A DNA stretch of 64,000 bases, taken from Lachnospiraceae bacterium. GTDB lineage: Bacteria; Bacillota; Clostridia; Lachnospirales; Lachnospiraceae. The notes under the pieces are model-generated. The model did no database searches. It was not told the DNA's origin and was given only the letters and a program-made list of their open reading frames with translations. This document shows, piece by piece, positions 7,980 through 16,314 of this stretch. The DNA lies in the NCBI GenBank assembly GCA_015057025.1, contig SVFD01000008.1:1-64000 (forward strand), in the 5' to 3' direction. How positions within the stretch are numbered: the stretch's first letter is position 1; each line of letters opens with the position of its first letter. The position numbers and the translations under genes were made by a program.

Positions 7980-9251
7980 ATGAAATACGGACTTTTGGGA
8001 GAAAAATTAAAACATAGTTTTTCACCGCAGATACACAATGCTTTTGGCATTGATGATTATATTTTAAAAGAGGTGCCGAGAGAAGAAATCGATGCTTTTA
8101 TGAAGGCCAAAGATTTTACGGCAATGAATGTTACCATTCCATACAAAGAAGCGGTCATCCCGTACTGTGTGCAGGATGAGGTGTCCAAGGCAATCGGCAG
8201 TGTGAATACGGTGGTGAATCGAGAGGGTACATTATATGCCTATAATACGGATTGCCTGGGATTTCTTTATATGGCCACCGAAGCCGGTATTACTTTTACG
8301 GATAAAAAAGTGGTTGTCTTGGGAAGCGGAGGTACCGCTAAGACGGCAGTATATGTGGCAAGGCAGGAAAGGGCTTCTGAGATTGTTGTGGTATCCAGAA
8401 GCGGTGCCAATATCAGCGAAGTATTCGGCGATGTTAAAACTGCGGATTATACACAGACGGAAGCTTATAAGGATGCACAGATTATCGTGAATACCACGCC
8501 TTTGGGAATGTATCCTAATGTGCAGTCACAGGCTGTAGATTTGGACGTGTTTGCCAAGGCAGAGGCGGTAGTGGATGTGGTTTATAATCCTTTACTTACG
8601 GCACTTACCTTGCAGGCAAAGAAGAAGGGCTTAAAATATGTGAACGGCTTGCCGATGTTGGTAGCTCAGGCGTATTTTGCGCAACGCTATTTTTATAATG
8701 AGGAGCCTAAGGTGAAGCCCGGAGATGAGGCTTTATTAAAAAAGGTGATTGCAGATATTGAAGCACAGGTGCGTAACATTGTGTTAATCGGTATGCCGGG
8801 AAGCGGTAAGTCTACCGTGGGTAAGTCTTTGGCAGAGAAACTCGGCAGAACTTTTGTGGATACGGATGCGGAGTTTGCAAAGAAAGAGGGCATGCTTGCC
8901 GGTGCATATATTGAGCAGTTTGGCGAGGTGGCATTCCGCGATGCGGAGAGTCGTGTGGTAAAAGAATTTGCCAAAGAGAAAAGTCTTGTGATTGCTACCG
9001 GTGGCGGAAGTATTTTACGGGAAGAAAATAGGGATGCAATGATGCAAAACAGCTTAATTGTATTTCTTGATAGAGAGTTATGTAAACTTGCGACCGATGG
9101 CCGACCTTTGTCCGGGAGTATGGATAAAATGCAAAAGCTGTATGAAACAAGATATCCTATTTATGTAAACTTGGCGGACGTGCATTTGAAGGTTGAAGAA
9201 GATAATATAGACGGATTGGTAGATGCAATTATAAAAGGAGAAGCACAATGA
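7980..9251 (+). CDS. aroE-aroK: shikimate dehydrogenase - shikimate kinase fusion
   Basis: A 423-residue fusion of two consecutive-pathway enzymes. Residues 1-260 are shikimate dehydrogenase: SFSPQIHNAFG (substrate serines), NVTIPYKE with the catalytic Lys, VNTVV, YNTDCLGF, the NADP loop VVVLGSGGTAKTAVY, and NTTPLGM. Residues 266-423 are shikimate kinase: Walker A GMPGSGKST (271-279), the DTDAEF shikimate-binding Asp, FRDAESRV and ATGGGSIL. The junction is a short linker (VKPGDEALLKKVIADIEAQ). SD AAGGAG precedes the ATG. The stop overlaps aroQ by 4 bases, so translation is coupled. EPSP synthase (aroA) and dehydroquinate synthase (aroB) are not in the window. Confidence 0.95.
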   Translation: MKYGLLGEKLKHSFSPQIHNAFGIDDYILKEVPREEIDAFMKAKDFTAMNVTIPYKEAVIPYCVQDEVSKAIGSVNTVVNREGTLYAYNTDCLGFLYMATEAGITFTDKKVVVLGSGGTAKTAVYVARQERASEIVVVSRSGANISEVFGDVKTADYTQTEAYKDAQIIVNTTPLGMYPNVQSQAVDLDVFAKAEAVVDVVYNPLLTALTLQAKKKGLKYVNGLPMLVAQAYFAQRYFYNEEPKVKPGDEALLKKVIADIEAQVRNIVLIGMPGSGKSTVGKSLAEKLGRTFVDTDAEFAKKEGMLAGAYIEQFGEVAFRDAESRVVKEFAKEKSLVIATGGGSILREENRDAMMQNSLIVFLDRELCKLATDGRPLSGSMDKMQKLYETRYPIYVNLADVHLKVEEDNIDGLVDAIIKGEAQ

Positions 9252-9673
9252 AAATTTTAGTCATCAATGGCCCAAACTTAAATATGCTGGGCATTCGTGA
9301 AAAGAATATATACGGAACACAGGATTATAAAGCTTTGGTGGAATTTTGTGAAAAGGCAGGTGCAGATAACGGTGTGGAAATTACCTGTTTTCAGTCCAAC
9401 CACGAAGGAAGTATCGTAGATAAAATCCAGGAAGCTTACGGCGTTTATGATGGTATCGTAATCAATCCTGCGGCCTATACACATACCAGTGTAGCAATTC
9501 TTGACGCAATCAAAGCGGTGTCAATACCTACGGTAGAGGTTCATTTGTCCAATGTGGACGAAAGGGAAGAATTCCGCAAGATTTCTTATGTAAGAAGTGC
9601 TTGCGTGGCAACCTTCTACGGTTATGGTTTTGACGGATACCGTATGGCGATTGAGGAATTAGTAAAGAGATAA
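9248..9673 (+). CDS. aroQ: type II 3-dehydroquinate dehydratase
   Basis: A 141-residue small dehydratase converting 3-dehydroquinate to 3-dehydroshikimate. The family signatures are plain: NGPNLNMLGIREKNIYG with the catalytic Tyr, FQSNHEGSIVDKIQEA, INPAAYTHTSVAILDA and VEVHLSNVDEREEFRKISY, which carries the active-site His. Type II enzymes form dodecamers. ATGA overlap with aroE-aroK and an SD (AAAGGAG) inside the upstream gene show one transcriptional unit, ended by the hairpin at 9684-9720. Confidence 0.96.
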   Translation: MKILVINGPNLNMLGIREKNIYGTQDYKALVEFCEKAGADNGVEITCFQSNHEGSIVDKIQEAYGVYDGIVINPAAYTHTSVAILDAIKAVSIPTVEVHLSNVDEREEFRKISYVRSACVATFYGYGFDGYRMAIEELVKR

Positions 9674-9683
9674 GCAGTATGTG

Positions 9684-9720
9684 AAAAGGCGTATTTGTAT
9701 AATGCGCCTTTTCTTTATTT
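9684..9720 (+). terminator. intrinsic terminator of the aro operon
   Basis: AAAAGGCGTAT pairs with ATGCGCCTTTT (one G-U pair) around a short loop and runs into a T-rich tail, directly after aroQ. Confidence 0.85.
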
Positions 9721-9821
9721 CAGGGGAAGATTGTTATAGATTTTATGATTATATCTATAGGAATGAAAGAAGAAATTTGTTAATATAAGAACAGATTGCG
9801 AGTTGTTTTGGGGAGAATGAG

Positions 9822-10274
9822 ATGGGAGAATACAGATACATTACATTAAGAGAGAAACCGGAATTAAAAGATAAGGCGGCTTTATGGTTCCACGAAAAAT
9901 GGGGAGTTCCTACAGATGCATATCTGGAATGTATGAATGCGTATTTGAAAGAAGAAACAGAATTGGGATGGTATTTGTGTTTGGATGACGATACCATCAT
10001 TGCAGGTATGGGTGTGATTGAGAATGATTTTCATGACAGAAAAGATTTGACGCCCAACGTGTGTGCCGTATATACAGAAAAAGCATATAGAGGACAAGGT
10101 ATCGCAGGACGACTTTTAGATATGGTAGTTGAGGATATGAGAAGTAAAGGGATTACGCCGGTTTATTTGTTGACGGACCATATAAACTTTTATGAAAGAT
10201 ATGGTTGGGAGTTTTTCTGTATGGTGCAAGGTGACGATGAGCCGGAATTATCAAGAATGTATATTCACAAATAA
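9822..10274 (+). CDS. GNAT family N-acetyltransferase
   Basis: A 150-residue acetyltransferase. The strand pair GMGVIENDF / LTPNVCAVYTEKAYRGQGIAGRLLDMV carries the acetyl-CoA loop R-G-Q-G-I-A (about residues 87-92), followed by YLLTDHINFYERYGWEF, the usual GNAT end. The substrate is unknown. SD GGGGAGAA lies close to the ATG. It is a single gene between the aro terminator and the AraC regulator, with 75 bases before the latter. Confidence 0.82.
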   Translation: MGEYRYITLREKPELKDKAALWFHEKWGVPTDAYLECMNAYLKEETELGWYLCLDDDTIIAGMGVIENDFHDRKDLTPNVCAVYTEKAYRGQGIAGRLLDMVVEDMRSKGITPVYLLTDHINFYERYGWEFFCMVQGDDEPELSRMYIHK

Positions 10275-10349
10275 AGCGGTATGGTTTGGTATTTAATGAG
10301 GCGGCGGATGTTTTAACAAGCATTAGACATAAAAGGAAAGGGCGAAACT

Positions 10350-11216
10350 ATGGCAGATATAAAAAGCGACGGCTCGGAAGTATTACATTATGACAATCCG
10401 GAATTCCCTGTTTTTATTAGAAAAAATACAATTCCGGCCAATTGCTGTTTTTCGGATATTTCTTTACATTGGCATGATGAACTGGAGTTTATTTACGTGC
10501 TTTCGGGTGATATTGGATACTGGGTGGACGGTGAGCATATTGTAATGAAGGCCGGCGAAGGTATCTTTGTAAATGCAAAACATATGCATTTGATTTGCAA
10601 TGCTAATTTGGGTTGTACGCTTTTATGCGTGATTTTTCCGCCTACTGTTCTTTGCTCTACGGAGTATATGGCATCTAAAATGGTGAATCCTATACTGAAT
10701 GCCAAGGAATTGGCTTATATGTTGTTGAGTGAGCGGGTGTCCTGGCAGCGTTCAGTACTTGCAGGTGTCAAAGACATATACGATTATTCATTGCAGGAGA
10801 ATGGTGAGGCGGACATTTTATCGGCAATCTATCGTTTGTGGGGAGAATTATACAGAAATGTTGCCGTAAAAGCAGAAGAGTCCCATAAGGATGAGAATCT
10901 GATTTTAATCAAAAAGATGCTTGATTATTTATACAAAAATTATGATCAAAAAATTACTTTGAATGATATCTGTTTAAATGCAGGCATCGGCAAGAATAAG
11001 TGCACGGAGTTGTTTCGAAGATACACTAATATGTCGCCTATGGAATATTTGCGAAATTATCGTGTGGAGAAGGGCGTGCAACTGTTAAAAGATACGGACC
11101 TGTCCGTGACGGAGATTTCCTATGAGGTAGGAATGTCCGGCGCTAGTTATTTTGCGGAATCACTGCGTATGTGCAGGGGATGTACACCGACGCAGATACG
11201 TAAAGGGACAGAATAG
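10350..11216 (+). CDS. AraC family transcriptional regulator
   Basis: A 288-residue regulator. The N-terminal half is a cupin-type sensor (HWHDELEFIYVLSGDIGYWVDGEHIVMKAGEGIFVNAKHMH). The C-terminal 100 residues form two AraC helix-turn-helix motifs: LNDICLNAGIGKNKCTELFRRYTNMSPMEYLRNYRVEKGVQLL, then VTEISYEVGMSGASYFAESLRMCRGCTPTQIRK. The ligand is unknown. SD AAAGGAAAGG precedes the ATG. The DUF990-type transporter genes start 75 bases downstream on the same strand and may be its target, though nothing in the sequence proves this. Confidence 0.85.
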   Translation: MADIKSDGSEVLHYDNPEFPVFIRKNTIPANCCFSDISLHWHDELEFIYVLSGDIGYWVDGEHIVMKAGEGIFVNAKHMHLICNANLGCTLLCVIFPPTVLCSTEYMASKMVNPILNAKELAYMLLSERVSWQRSVLAGVKDIYDYSLQENGEADILSAIYRLWGELYRNVAVKAEESHKDENLILIKKMLDYLYKNYDQKITLNDICLNAGIGKNKCTELFRRYTNMSPMEYLRNYRVEKGVQLLKDTDLSVTEISYEVGMSGASYFAESLRMCRGCTPTQIRKGTE

Positions 11217-11287
11217 AGGCGTATTTTTGAATAATCATTATTTGTAAGTATTATGCAGTCTTAAGTTAAGCAAGAAAGGAGACGCTG

Positions 11288-11303
11288 ACGTATGAACATA
11301 CGT
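11288..11303 (+). promoter_or_regulatory. palindrome containing the start codon of the first permease gene
   Basis: ACGTATG-AA-CATACGT has 7-base arms and includes the ATG at 11292, directly after the SD AAGGAGAC. In RNA it could form a small hairpin occluding the start codon. Confidence 0.35.
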
Positions 11304-12101
11304 AAAAATATAACTGCATATTTTTATGTTTATAAAATTCGTATTCAGAAGAGTCTGGCATATCACTATGATGTGTATGGCAATATTCTGATGCAGTGTA
11401 TTATTATGTTTGCGGCTGCTTTCTTTTGGCGGGCTTTGTATGCGGGACAAACAGTAGTACAAGGTGTTGCAGCAGAGCAAATGTATATCTATACCGTGGT
11501 TTCTACGGCTATGTCAGTCTTTTTTATGAATGATGTGGAACAAAGAGTTATGCGCAGTGTGGAGAAGGGGACAATTGCTGTGGAAATGTTAAAACCCATT
11601 AACTTATACGGTATTTTCTTTTTTGAAGATTTGGGGAAACTAACGGCTTTGCTTTTTCAAAATCTGATACCGATAGTGTTGATTGGAAGTATTTTTATTG
11701 CAGCGCCCAAACCTGTAAGTACGTCAGCATTTCTTTTATTTATTGTAAGCCTTGTAATGGCTTATCTGATACATTGGCTGTTGGCAGCCTGCTTTTCCAT
11801 GTGGGCATTTGTGACAATCAATATGACACCGCTATTGCAGGTAAAGAAGCATTTAATCAGACTGTTGTCCGGAAGCATTATACCTTTATGGTTCTTTCCG
11901 GATTGGCTGGCATCAATATTAAACTGTTTGCCATTTGTGTATATTTATCAGTTGCCTTTGGATATTTTTATAGGCAAAGAAGATATGACTAATCTTTTGC
12001 CGCGAATGGGAATTCAGGTAGCTTGGGTTATGGTTTTATTTGTTTTATTTACGATTTTACAGAAAAATGTATTAAAAAAAGTCATGATACAGGGCGGTTG
12101 A
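11292..12101 (+). CDS. ABC-2 type transporter permease (DUF990-type)
   Basis: A 269-residue protein with six predicted membrane segments (for example MQCIIMFAAAFFWRALY, LIPIVLIGSIFIAA, AFLLFIVSLVMAYLIHWLLAACFSMWAF, VAWVMVLFVLFTIL). The order and the EMLKPINLYGIFFFEDLGK segment match the two-permease ABC-2 systems of the DUF990 group. It works as a heterodimer with the next permease and the ATPase encoded at 13110. Substrates are unknown for most members; efflux of a drug or a small hydrophobic compound is a common guess. The SD is strong (AAGGAG). Confidence 0.8.
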   Translation: MNIRKNITAYFYVYKIRIQKSLAYHYDVYGNILMQCIIMFAAAFFWRALYAGQTVVQGVAAEQMYIYTVVSTAMSVFFMNDVEQRVMRSVEKGTIAVEMLKPINLYGIFFFEDLGKLTALLFQNLIPIVLIGSIFIAAPKPVSTSAFLLFIVSLVMAYLIHWLLAACFSMWAFVTINMTPLLQVKKHLIRLLSGSIIPLWFFPDWLASILNCLPFVYIYQLPLDIFIGKEDMTNLLPRMGIQVAWVMVLFVLFTILQKNVLKKVMIQGG

Positions 12102-12205
12102 CATAATATATGCTTTGAGAAGTGATTTCATACATACTATGTAGGATAAAAATGGTTGAATCATTGAGAAATTTATATGTGAAACAAATAGAGAAAGGAA
12201 ACAGA

Positions 12206-13021
12206 ATGTTAGCAAGCATAAAACATTATACAAGCGTAACATTAGAATATTTAAAATTAAGTATTTTAACAGTGTTTGAATATCCTGCCAATATGATTGG
12301 GTGGTTGATATCCAATCCCTTACAGTTTATTGTGGGATTTGCCACTATTCAATTTGTAGTGAAAGAATTTGGCGATGTTGCCGGTTGGAATTACGGACAG
12401 TTGGCATTTCTTTACGGATTGGCAATTATATCTCATGCGCTGTCCATGATATTTTTTGTACAGGGCTGGTTTATGGGATATTTTGTAATCGAAGGAGACT
12501 TTGACCGATATATGCTTCGGCCTATGAGTGTATTATATCAGTTTTGTTTTACACAATTTAATTTAATCGGTATTACGGATTTGATACCGGGTATTTGTGT
12601 GTTTCTTTACGGATGCGTACAGGTTGGCTTTGTTTTTAACCTGCGGAATATATTAGCGTTATTGGCAATTCTGGTGGGAGCAACTTTTATCAGAGGCGGA
12701 GTGTATATTATCATCGGAAGCAGCAGCTTTTGGACTAAAAGTATTGTGGATTTTGGCGGATATACTCAGGAGTTTTTTGACAAAACAACCATGTATCCCT
12801 TATCCATGTATCCGGAAAGCGTACAGTTTCTGTTGACTTTTATTATACCCATTGGTTGGGTAAGCTTTTATCCGGCAGCAGAGCTTATGGGCATTTCTAA
12901 AGATGTGTTTATGCCGGGGGCTGCACCGCTTATATCCTTGGGAGCCGGAGTTGTAGTTTTTGCCGTGGCAGCGGTAGTTTTTTATACCGGTTTGAAGCGA
13001 TATGAAAGTGCGGGAAGTTAG
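12206..13021 (+). CDS. ABC-2 type transporter permease (second DUF990-type subunit)
   Basis: A 271-residue partner permease with about six membrane segments (FEYPANMIGWLISNPLQFIVGFATIQF, FLYGLAIISHALSMIFFVQGWFMGYFV, LALLAILVGATFIRGGVYIIIG, LLTFIIPIGWVSFYPAAELMG, SLGAGVVVFAVAAVVFYTGLKRYESAGS). The start is placed at MLASIKHYTS because a clean SD (GAGAAAGGA) precedes it; the frame is open upstream from 12122 but has no SD there. The ending FYPAAELMG plus a C-terminal LKRYESAGS is typical of this subunit. It shares an operon with the neighbouring permease and ATPase. Confidence 0.8.
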   Translation: MLASIKHYTSVTLEYLKLSILTVFEYPANMIGWLISNPLQFIVGFATIQFVVKEFGDVAGWNYGQLAFLYGLAIISHALSMIFFVQGWFMGYFVIEGDFDRYMLRPMSVLYQFCFTQFNLIGITDLIPGICVFLYGCVQVGFVFNLRNILALLAILVGATFIRGGVYIIIGSSSFWTKSIVDFGGYTQEFFDKTTMYPLSMYPESVQFLLTFIIPIGWVSFYPAAELMGISKDVFMPGAAPLISLGAGVVVFAVAAVVFYTGLKRYESAGS

Positions 13022-13109
13022 TGAGAGAAGATGTTTGTAAAATGTGAGATTTAATTTTAAAAGAGATTTGAAAGACAGCTATGTTGTGAAGTGAAACAGG
13101 AGTAAATAT

Positions 13110-14096
13110 ATGTTGGTCATAGAAGTAAAAAATTTAAAGAAAGATTATATAATTAACAAAAAAGGTAAAGGGCTCGGCGGTGCAATCAAGAATCTTTTTT
13201 TTAGAGAGAAAACCATAGTTCATGCGGTGAAAGATTTAAGTTTTAATATTGAAAGCGGAGAGATTGTTGCGTTTATCGGACCGAACGGTGCCGGTAAATC
13301 AACCACGGTTAAAATGATGTCCGGTATCTTAAATCCTACAAGCGGACAGGTACTGATAAATGGCAAGGATGTAGCTAAAAAGCGCAAAGAGGTAGTAATG
13401 GATTTAGGAGTGGTATTCGGTCAGCGTACCCAGTTAAACTGGGACTTGCGTCTTGGAGAGAGTTTTGAATTGTTAAAACGTATTTATCAAATTCCAGATG
13501 AACGCTATGAAGAGAATTTAAAGGTGATGGATGAAATCTTGGGAATCAATGAAATTATTGATATTCCGGTGCGCCAGTTGTCTTTGGGACAGCGTATGCG
13601 AGGGGATTTGGTGGCGGCTATGCTGCATTCGCCTTCGGTATTATTTTTGGATGAGCCTACTATCGGATTGGATGTAGACGGTAAATACGCTATTCGCAAA
13701 TTTATTAAAGAAATCAATCGGGTAAAAGGAACTACGGTTATTTTAACCACACATGACTTAGGGGATATTCAAGAACTGTGTGAACGTTTGATTATTATTA
13801 ACAACGGAGAATTGATGGAAGATGGTCCTTTGCAGGAAGTGACTGAACGAATTGCTCCTTTTAAAACGTTGGTGGTGGAATTTTATGATGGAGAAGCAAC
13901 CAATCATCCTAAAGCGGAACAGTTTTATCATGAAGGAAATATTGCTAAGTACCGGTTTCAAAAAGCCGATATTACGGCGGCGCAGCTTATTGAAGAGATT
14001 TCTTCGAAGCGGGCAATAAAGGATGTTTCCATAGAAGAAGCAAGTATTGATGATATCATTCGAATTGCGTATCATGGGAGTGATGATAAAATATAA
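13110..14096 (+). CDS. ABC transporter ATP-binding protein
   Basis: A 328-residue ATPase that powers the two permeases just upstream. Motifs in order: Walker A GPNGAGKST (about residue 62), Q-loop FGQRTQLNWDL, signature LSLGQRMRGDL, Walker B SVLFLDEPTIGLD, and H-loop TTHD. The insertion before Walker A (NKKGKGLGGAIKNLFFREKTIVHAV) and the FGQRTQLNWD Q-loop are typical of ATPases that pair with DUF990 permeases. The C-terminal 90 residues form an accessory domain. SD CAGGAG precedes the ATG. A hairpin at 14127-14159 probably ends this unit. Confidence 0.9.
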   Translation: MLVIEVKNLKKDYIINKKGKGLGGAIKNLFFREKTIVHAVKDLSFNIESGEIVAFIGPNGAGKSTTVKMMSGILNPTSGQVLINGKDVAKKRKEVVMDLGVVFGQRTQLNWDLRLGESFELLKRIYQIPDERYEENLKVMDEILGINEIIDIPVRQLSLGQRMRGDLVAAMLHSPSVLFLDEPTIGLDVDGKYAIRKFIKEINRVKGTTVILTTHDLGDIQELCERLIIINNGELMEDGPLQEVTERIAPFKTLVVEFYDGEATNHPKAEQFYHEGNIAKYRFQKADITAAQLIEEISSKRAIKDVSIEEASIDDIIRIAYHGSDDKI

Positions 14097-14126
14097 AGAC
14101 AAATTAGTAATTATATGATATGATAG

Positions 14127-14165
14127 ACGCGTAGTTGGAAAAATTATCCGGCTGCGCGTTATTTT
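14127..14165 (+). terminator. probable terminator of the ABC transporter operon
   Basis: ACGCGTAGTTGGA and TCCGGCTGCGCGT pair over 13 positions (three G-U pairs) and are followed by TATTTTAG. The T run is short. Confidence 0.55.
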
Positions 14166-14181
14166 AGAAATGAGGGTTACA

Positions 14182-14904
14182 ATGGAAAAAGAGAAGAAGA
14201 AATTAACTGAGAAACAAGTAATTAATATTTTATCGATTTGTCTTGCAGTATGTGCGGCTTGCATAGTTGTAATGTTAATTTGTATTATGAATTTAGTGAA
14301 GGAAAACGAAACATTACAGACTGAAAAAACAGAAATGCAAACTGAATTTGATTTAGAGAAAAAAGAATTAAGTGAAAAGGTAACACTTCTTAGCAATCAG
14401 CTTGCCGTACGTATAGAAGCAGAGGAAGAAGAGGCGCAGAAGAAAGTGCCCAGTGGTCTTCCGGTAAGCGGTAAGATTATTACAATAGAGTCAGAGCCGA
14501 TTATTATTGCAACAGAAGCGGAAGGTGACGAGATTGCAGATGATGCAATTGAAAACGAGAATGACGCAGAAAATGATGAAGATACAGATGAAAATATTGT
14601 CGAGCAGGAAATTCCCACAGTTGTTTTTGGGGTAAAAAAGGAAACACAAATTGTTGCTGCCGGTGCAGGAACGGTTGATAGTGTAGAACAGATTGAGGAA
14701 GGAACCTCAGTTAAAATTGATCACGGAAACGGATATGTATCAATATATCTGTTTAAGGGGAATCCTAAGGTAAAAGCGGGAGACGAAGTACTTCGCGGCA
14801 CTCTGTTGTTTGAGGTAACAAGTAATAATGCAAAGTTTTCCTTCCAGGTCCTTCAGGATGGAGAGTATGTAAATCCTATGGATTTAATGGAGATTAGAGG
14901 ATAA
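14182..14904 (+). CDS. membrane-anchored protein with degenerate LytM/M23-like domain
   Basis: A 240-residue protein with one N-terminal membrane segment (INILSICLAVCAACIVVMLICIM), a coiled coil (about 38-75, KENETLQTEKTEMQTEFDLEKKELSEKV), an acidic Glu/Asp linker, and a C-terminal lysostaphin-like fold (VAAGAGTVDSVEQIEEGTSVKIDHGNGYVSIYL ... VKAGDEVLRGTLLFEV ... FSFQVLQDGEYVNPMDLM). The zinc ligands of true M23 peptidases (H-x-x-x-D and H-x-H) are absent or replaced, so it is probably a non-catalytic cell-wall or divisome adaptor like EnvC/NlpD. The start was chosen at 14182 because GAGGG lies 7 bases before; an ATG at 14170 is also in frame. Confidence 0.7.
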   Translation: MEKEKKKLTEKQVINILSICLAVCAACIVVMLICIMNLVKENETLQTEKTEMQTEFDLEKKELSEKVTLLSNQLAVRIEAEEEEAQKKVPSGLPVSGKIITIESEPIIIATEAEGDEIADDAIENENDAENDEDTDENIVEQEIPTVVFGVKKETQIVAAGAGTVDSVEQIEEGTSVKIDHGNGYVSIYLFKGNPKVKAGDEVLRGTLLFEVTSNNAKFSFQVLQDGEYVNPMDLMEIRG

Positions 14905-14907
14905 AGA

Positions 14908-14939
14908 GAAAGCCCGCAACCTGGAGTTGTGGGCTTTTA
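14908..14939. terminator. bidirectional terminator
   Basis: AAAGCCCGCAAC and GTTGTGGGCTTTT form a near-perfect stem between two convergent genes, with T-rich ends on both strands. Confidence 0.85.
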
Positions 14940-14944
14940 CAGTA

Positions 14945-15241
14945 TTATTCAGCTTTATTTTTCGTTCTTTCAAATATTAATTCATATCCATCGCAACCGT
15001 AATTTAATGAACGATTGACACGACTGATGGTAGCAGTGGAAGCACCGGTTTTCTCTGCAATATCCATATAGGTTTTACCATCACGAAGCATAGTGGCAAC
15101 TGCCAGTCGTTGTGACAATGAAAGCAATTCGTTTACGGTGCATAAATCTTCAAAAAAGTTATAACATTCTTCTTTGTTTTCTAAGCACAGGATAGCGTCA
15201 AAGAGTTGATCGACTGCCTCTGTTTTTAATTTTTTATTCAT
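14945..15241 (-). CDS. TrpR-like repressor (YerC/YecD family)
   Basis: A 98-residue all-helical protein on the minus strand. LLSLSQRLAVATMLRDGKTYMDIAEKTGASTATISRVNRSLNYGCDGYELIF contains the TrpR-type helix-turn-helix, with the YerC/YecD family ending NYGCDGY. Family members are TrpR-related DNA-binding proteins; the effector and regulon are generally unknown. SD AGGGG precedes the ATG. It reads towards the LytM-like gene and is divergent from the DUF1836 gene, with 294 bases between that hold repeated TACTTTAA half-sites, a candidate autoregulatory operator. Confidence 0.88.
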   Translation of the reverse strand: MNKKLKTEAVDQLFDAILCLENKEECYNFFEDLCTVNELLSLSQRLAVATMLRDGKTYMDIAEKTGASTATISRVNRSLNYGCDGYELIFERTKNKAE

Positions 15242-15284
15242 AATCCCTACCCCTTTTCATATGAAAGTTATTAATTTTTGTTTT

Positions 15285-15345
15285 TATACTTTAAAAATTT
15301 ATACTTTAATCTTATAAGATTTTAACATACTAAAGTATTAAAGTA
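15285..15345. promoter_or_regulatory. repeated TACTTTAA half-sites between divergent genes
   Basis: TATACTTTAA occurs at 15285-15294 and 15300-15310, and inverted copies (TAAAGTATT, ATTAAAGTA) lie at 15331-15345. The 15-base spacing and inverted arrangement suggest an operator for the TrpR-like repressor encoded alongside. No footprint evidence; inference only. Confidence 0.4.
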
Positions 15346-15463
15346 AAGTGTAAAATAAATTCTTTTCCGGTTTTGTATTTTGAATATATAAAAAGTAACC
15401 AAAAAAGAAAAGCAAAATACCATAAAAATGCATAAACCAGTAATATAGTGTCACTATCAAGAC

Positions 15464-15492
15464 TTTACAAGTAGTTTTAATTACTATATAAT
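15464..15492 (+). promoter_or_regulatory. sigma-A promoter of the DUF1836 gene
   Basis: TTTACA (15464-15469), a 17-base spacer and TATAAT (15487-15492) lie 44 bases before the DUF1836 start. This is a near-consensus vegetative promoter and may also feed the glycan genes downstream, since no terminator follows DUF1836. Confidence 0.8.
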
Positions 15493-15535
15493 TAAATAGA
15501 GTATCTATGCGATGCGATAAAGGGGCGGAATTACA

Positions 15536-16276
15536 ATGAAAATTAATACTGAAGAAATCTTAAATGAAATAATAGATAAGATGCAGGATGTCATGAAAAT
15601 CAGAGCCAATGATATCCCGAATATTGATTTATACATGGATCAGGTAACCACATTCATGGATGAGAAACTTCGTAGCAGTGTCCGTAAGGGAGAGGCTGAG
15701 GAGAATATCTTAACCAAAACCATGATTAATAATTATGCAAAGAATGATTTGTTGCCGCCGCCTGTAAAGAAGAAATATTCTCGGGAACATATAATGGTTC
15801 TGATTTTTGTTTATTATTTTAAGAGTTTTCTTACGATTAACGATATAGGAACCTTATTAAATCCTATTACAGAAGAGTATTTTGGGGATGAAAGTGAATT
15901 AAAGATAACGGACATCTATGAAGAAATTCTTAAGCAGGCAGGAGAGGAAATGCCGAAGTTAGAGGCGGATTTGCGGGGGACTTATGAGGCGGCAGAGAAG
16001 ACTTTTCGGAATGTGCCTCAAGAGGATGCCGATTATTTGCGATTGTTCTCTTATATTTGTTTCCTCAGCTATGATGTTTTTGTAAAAAAGATGCTGATAG
16101 AAAGACTTTTAGACGAAGTCAGTATGAAGAGGCAGGATAAAGAAGAAGCATTAAAGCGGGAGAAAGAGGAACAACAAAAACGCGAAAAAGAAGACCAAAA
16201 GCGTGAAAAAGAAGTACAAAAACGCGAAAAAGAAGAGGCAAAGCGTGATAGGAAGAATAAGGTTACAGACAAGTAA
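15536..16276 (+). CDS. DUF1836 domain protein
   Basis: A 246-residue protein. Residues about 20-180 match the DUF1836 pattern: [72 protein letters not shown]. The [10 protein letters not shown]...[11 protein letters not shown] stretch looks like a MerR-like winged-helix segment, so a DNA-binding role is possible but unproven. The C-terminal 45 residues are a charged coiled coil built of QKREKE heptads. SD AAAGGGG and a strong promoter precede the ATG. The 39-base gap to the next gene suggests joint transcription with the glycan locus. Confidence 0.75.
   Translation: MKINTEEILNEIIDKMQDVMKIRANDIPNIDLYMDQVTTFMDEKLRSSVRKGEAEENILTKTMINNYAKNDLLPPPVKKKYSREHIMVLIFVYYFKSFLTINDIGTLLNPITEEYFGDESELKITDIYEEILKQAGEEMPKLEADLRGTYEAAEKTFRNVPQEDADYLRLFSYICFLSYDVFVKKMLIERLLDEVSMKRQDKEEALKREKEEQQKREKEDQKREKEVQKREKEEAKRDRKNKVTDK
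16175..16237 (+). repeat. three 21-bp tandem repeats in the DUF1836 gene
   Basis: Three consecutive 21-base units encode [14 protein letters not shown] and QKREKEE, a charged heptad repeat. They differ only at a few third positions and the last codon, so the number may vary between strains. Confidence 0.8.
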
Positions 16277-16314
16277 TAGAAGGTATAGGGGTTTTTAGAA
16301 AGGAGCAATTAACA

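Noticed and set aside
13758-14396. 212-residue minus-strand frame
   Set aside because: It overlaps the ABC ATPase and the LytM-like gene, both well supported, and shows no motif or SD.
15242-15463. Small protein genes in the divergent gap
   Set aside because: The sequence is very AT-rich with stops in all frames; only promoter and operator-like elements are visible.
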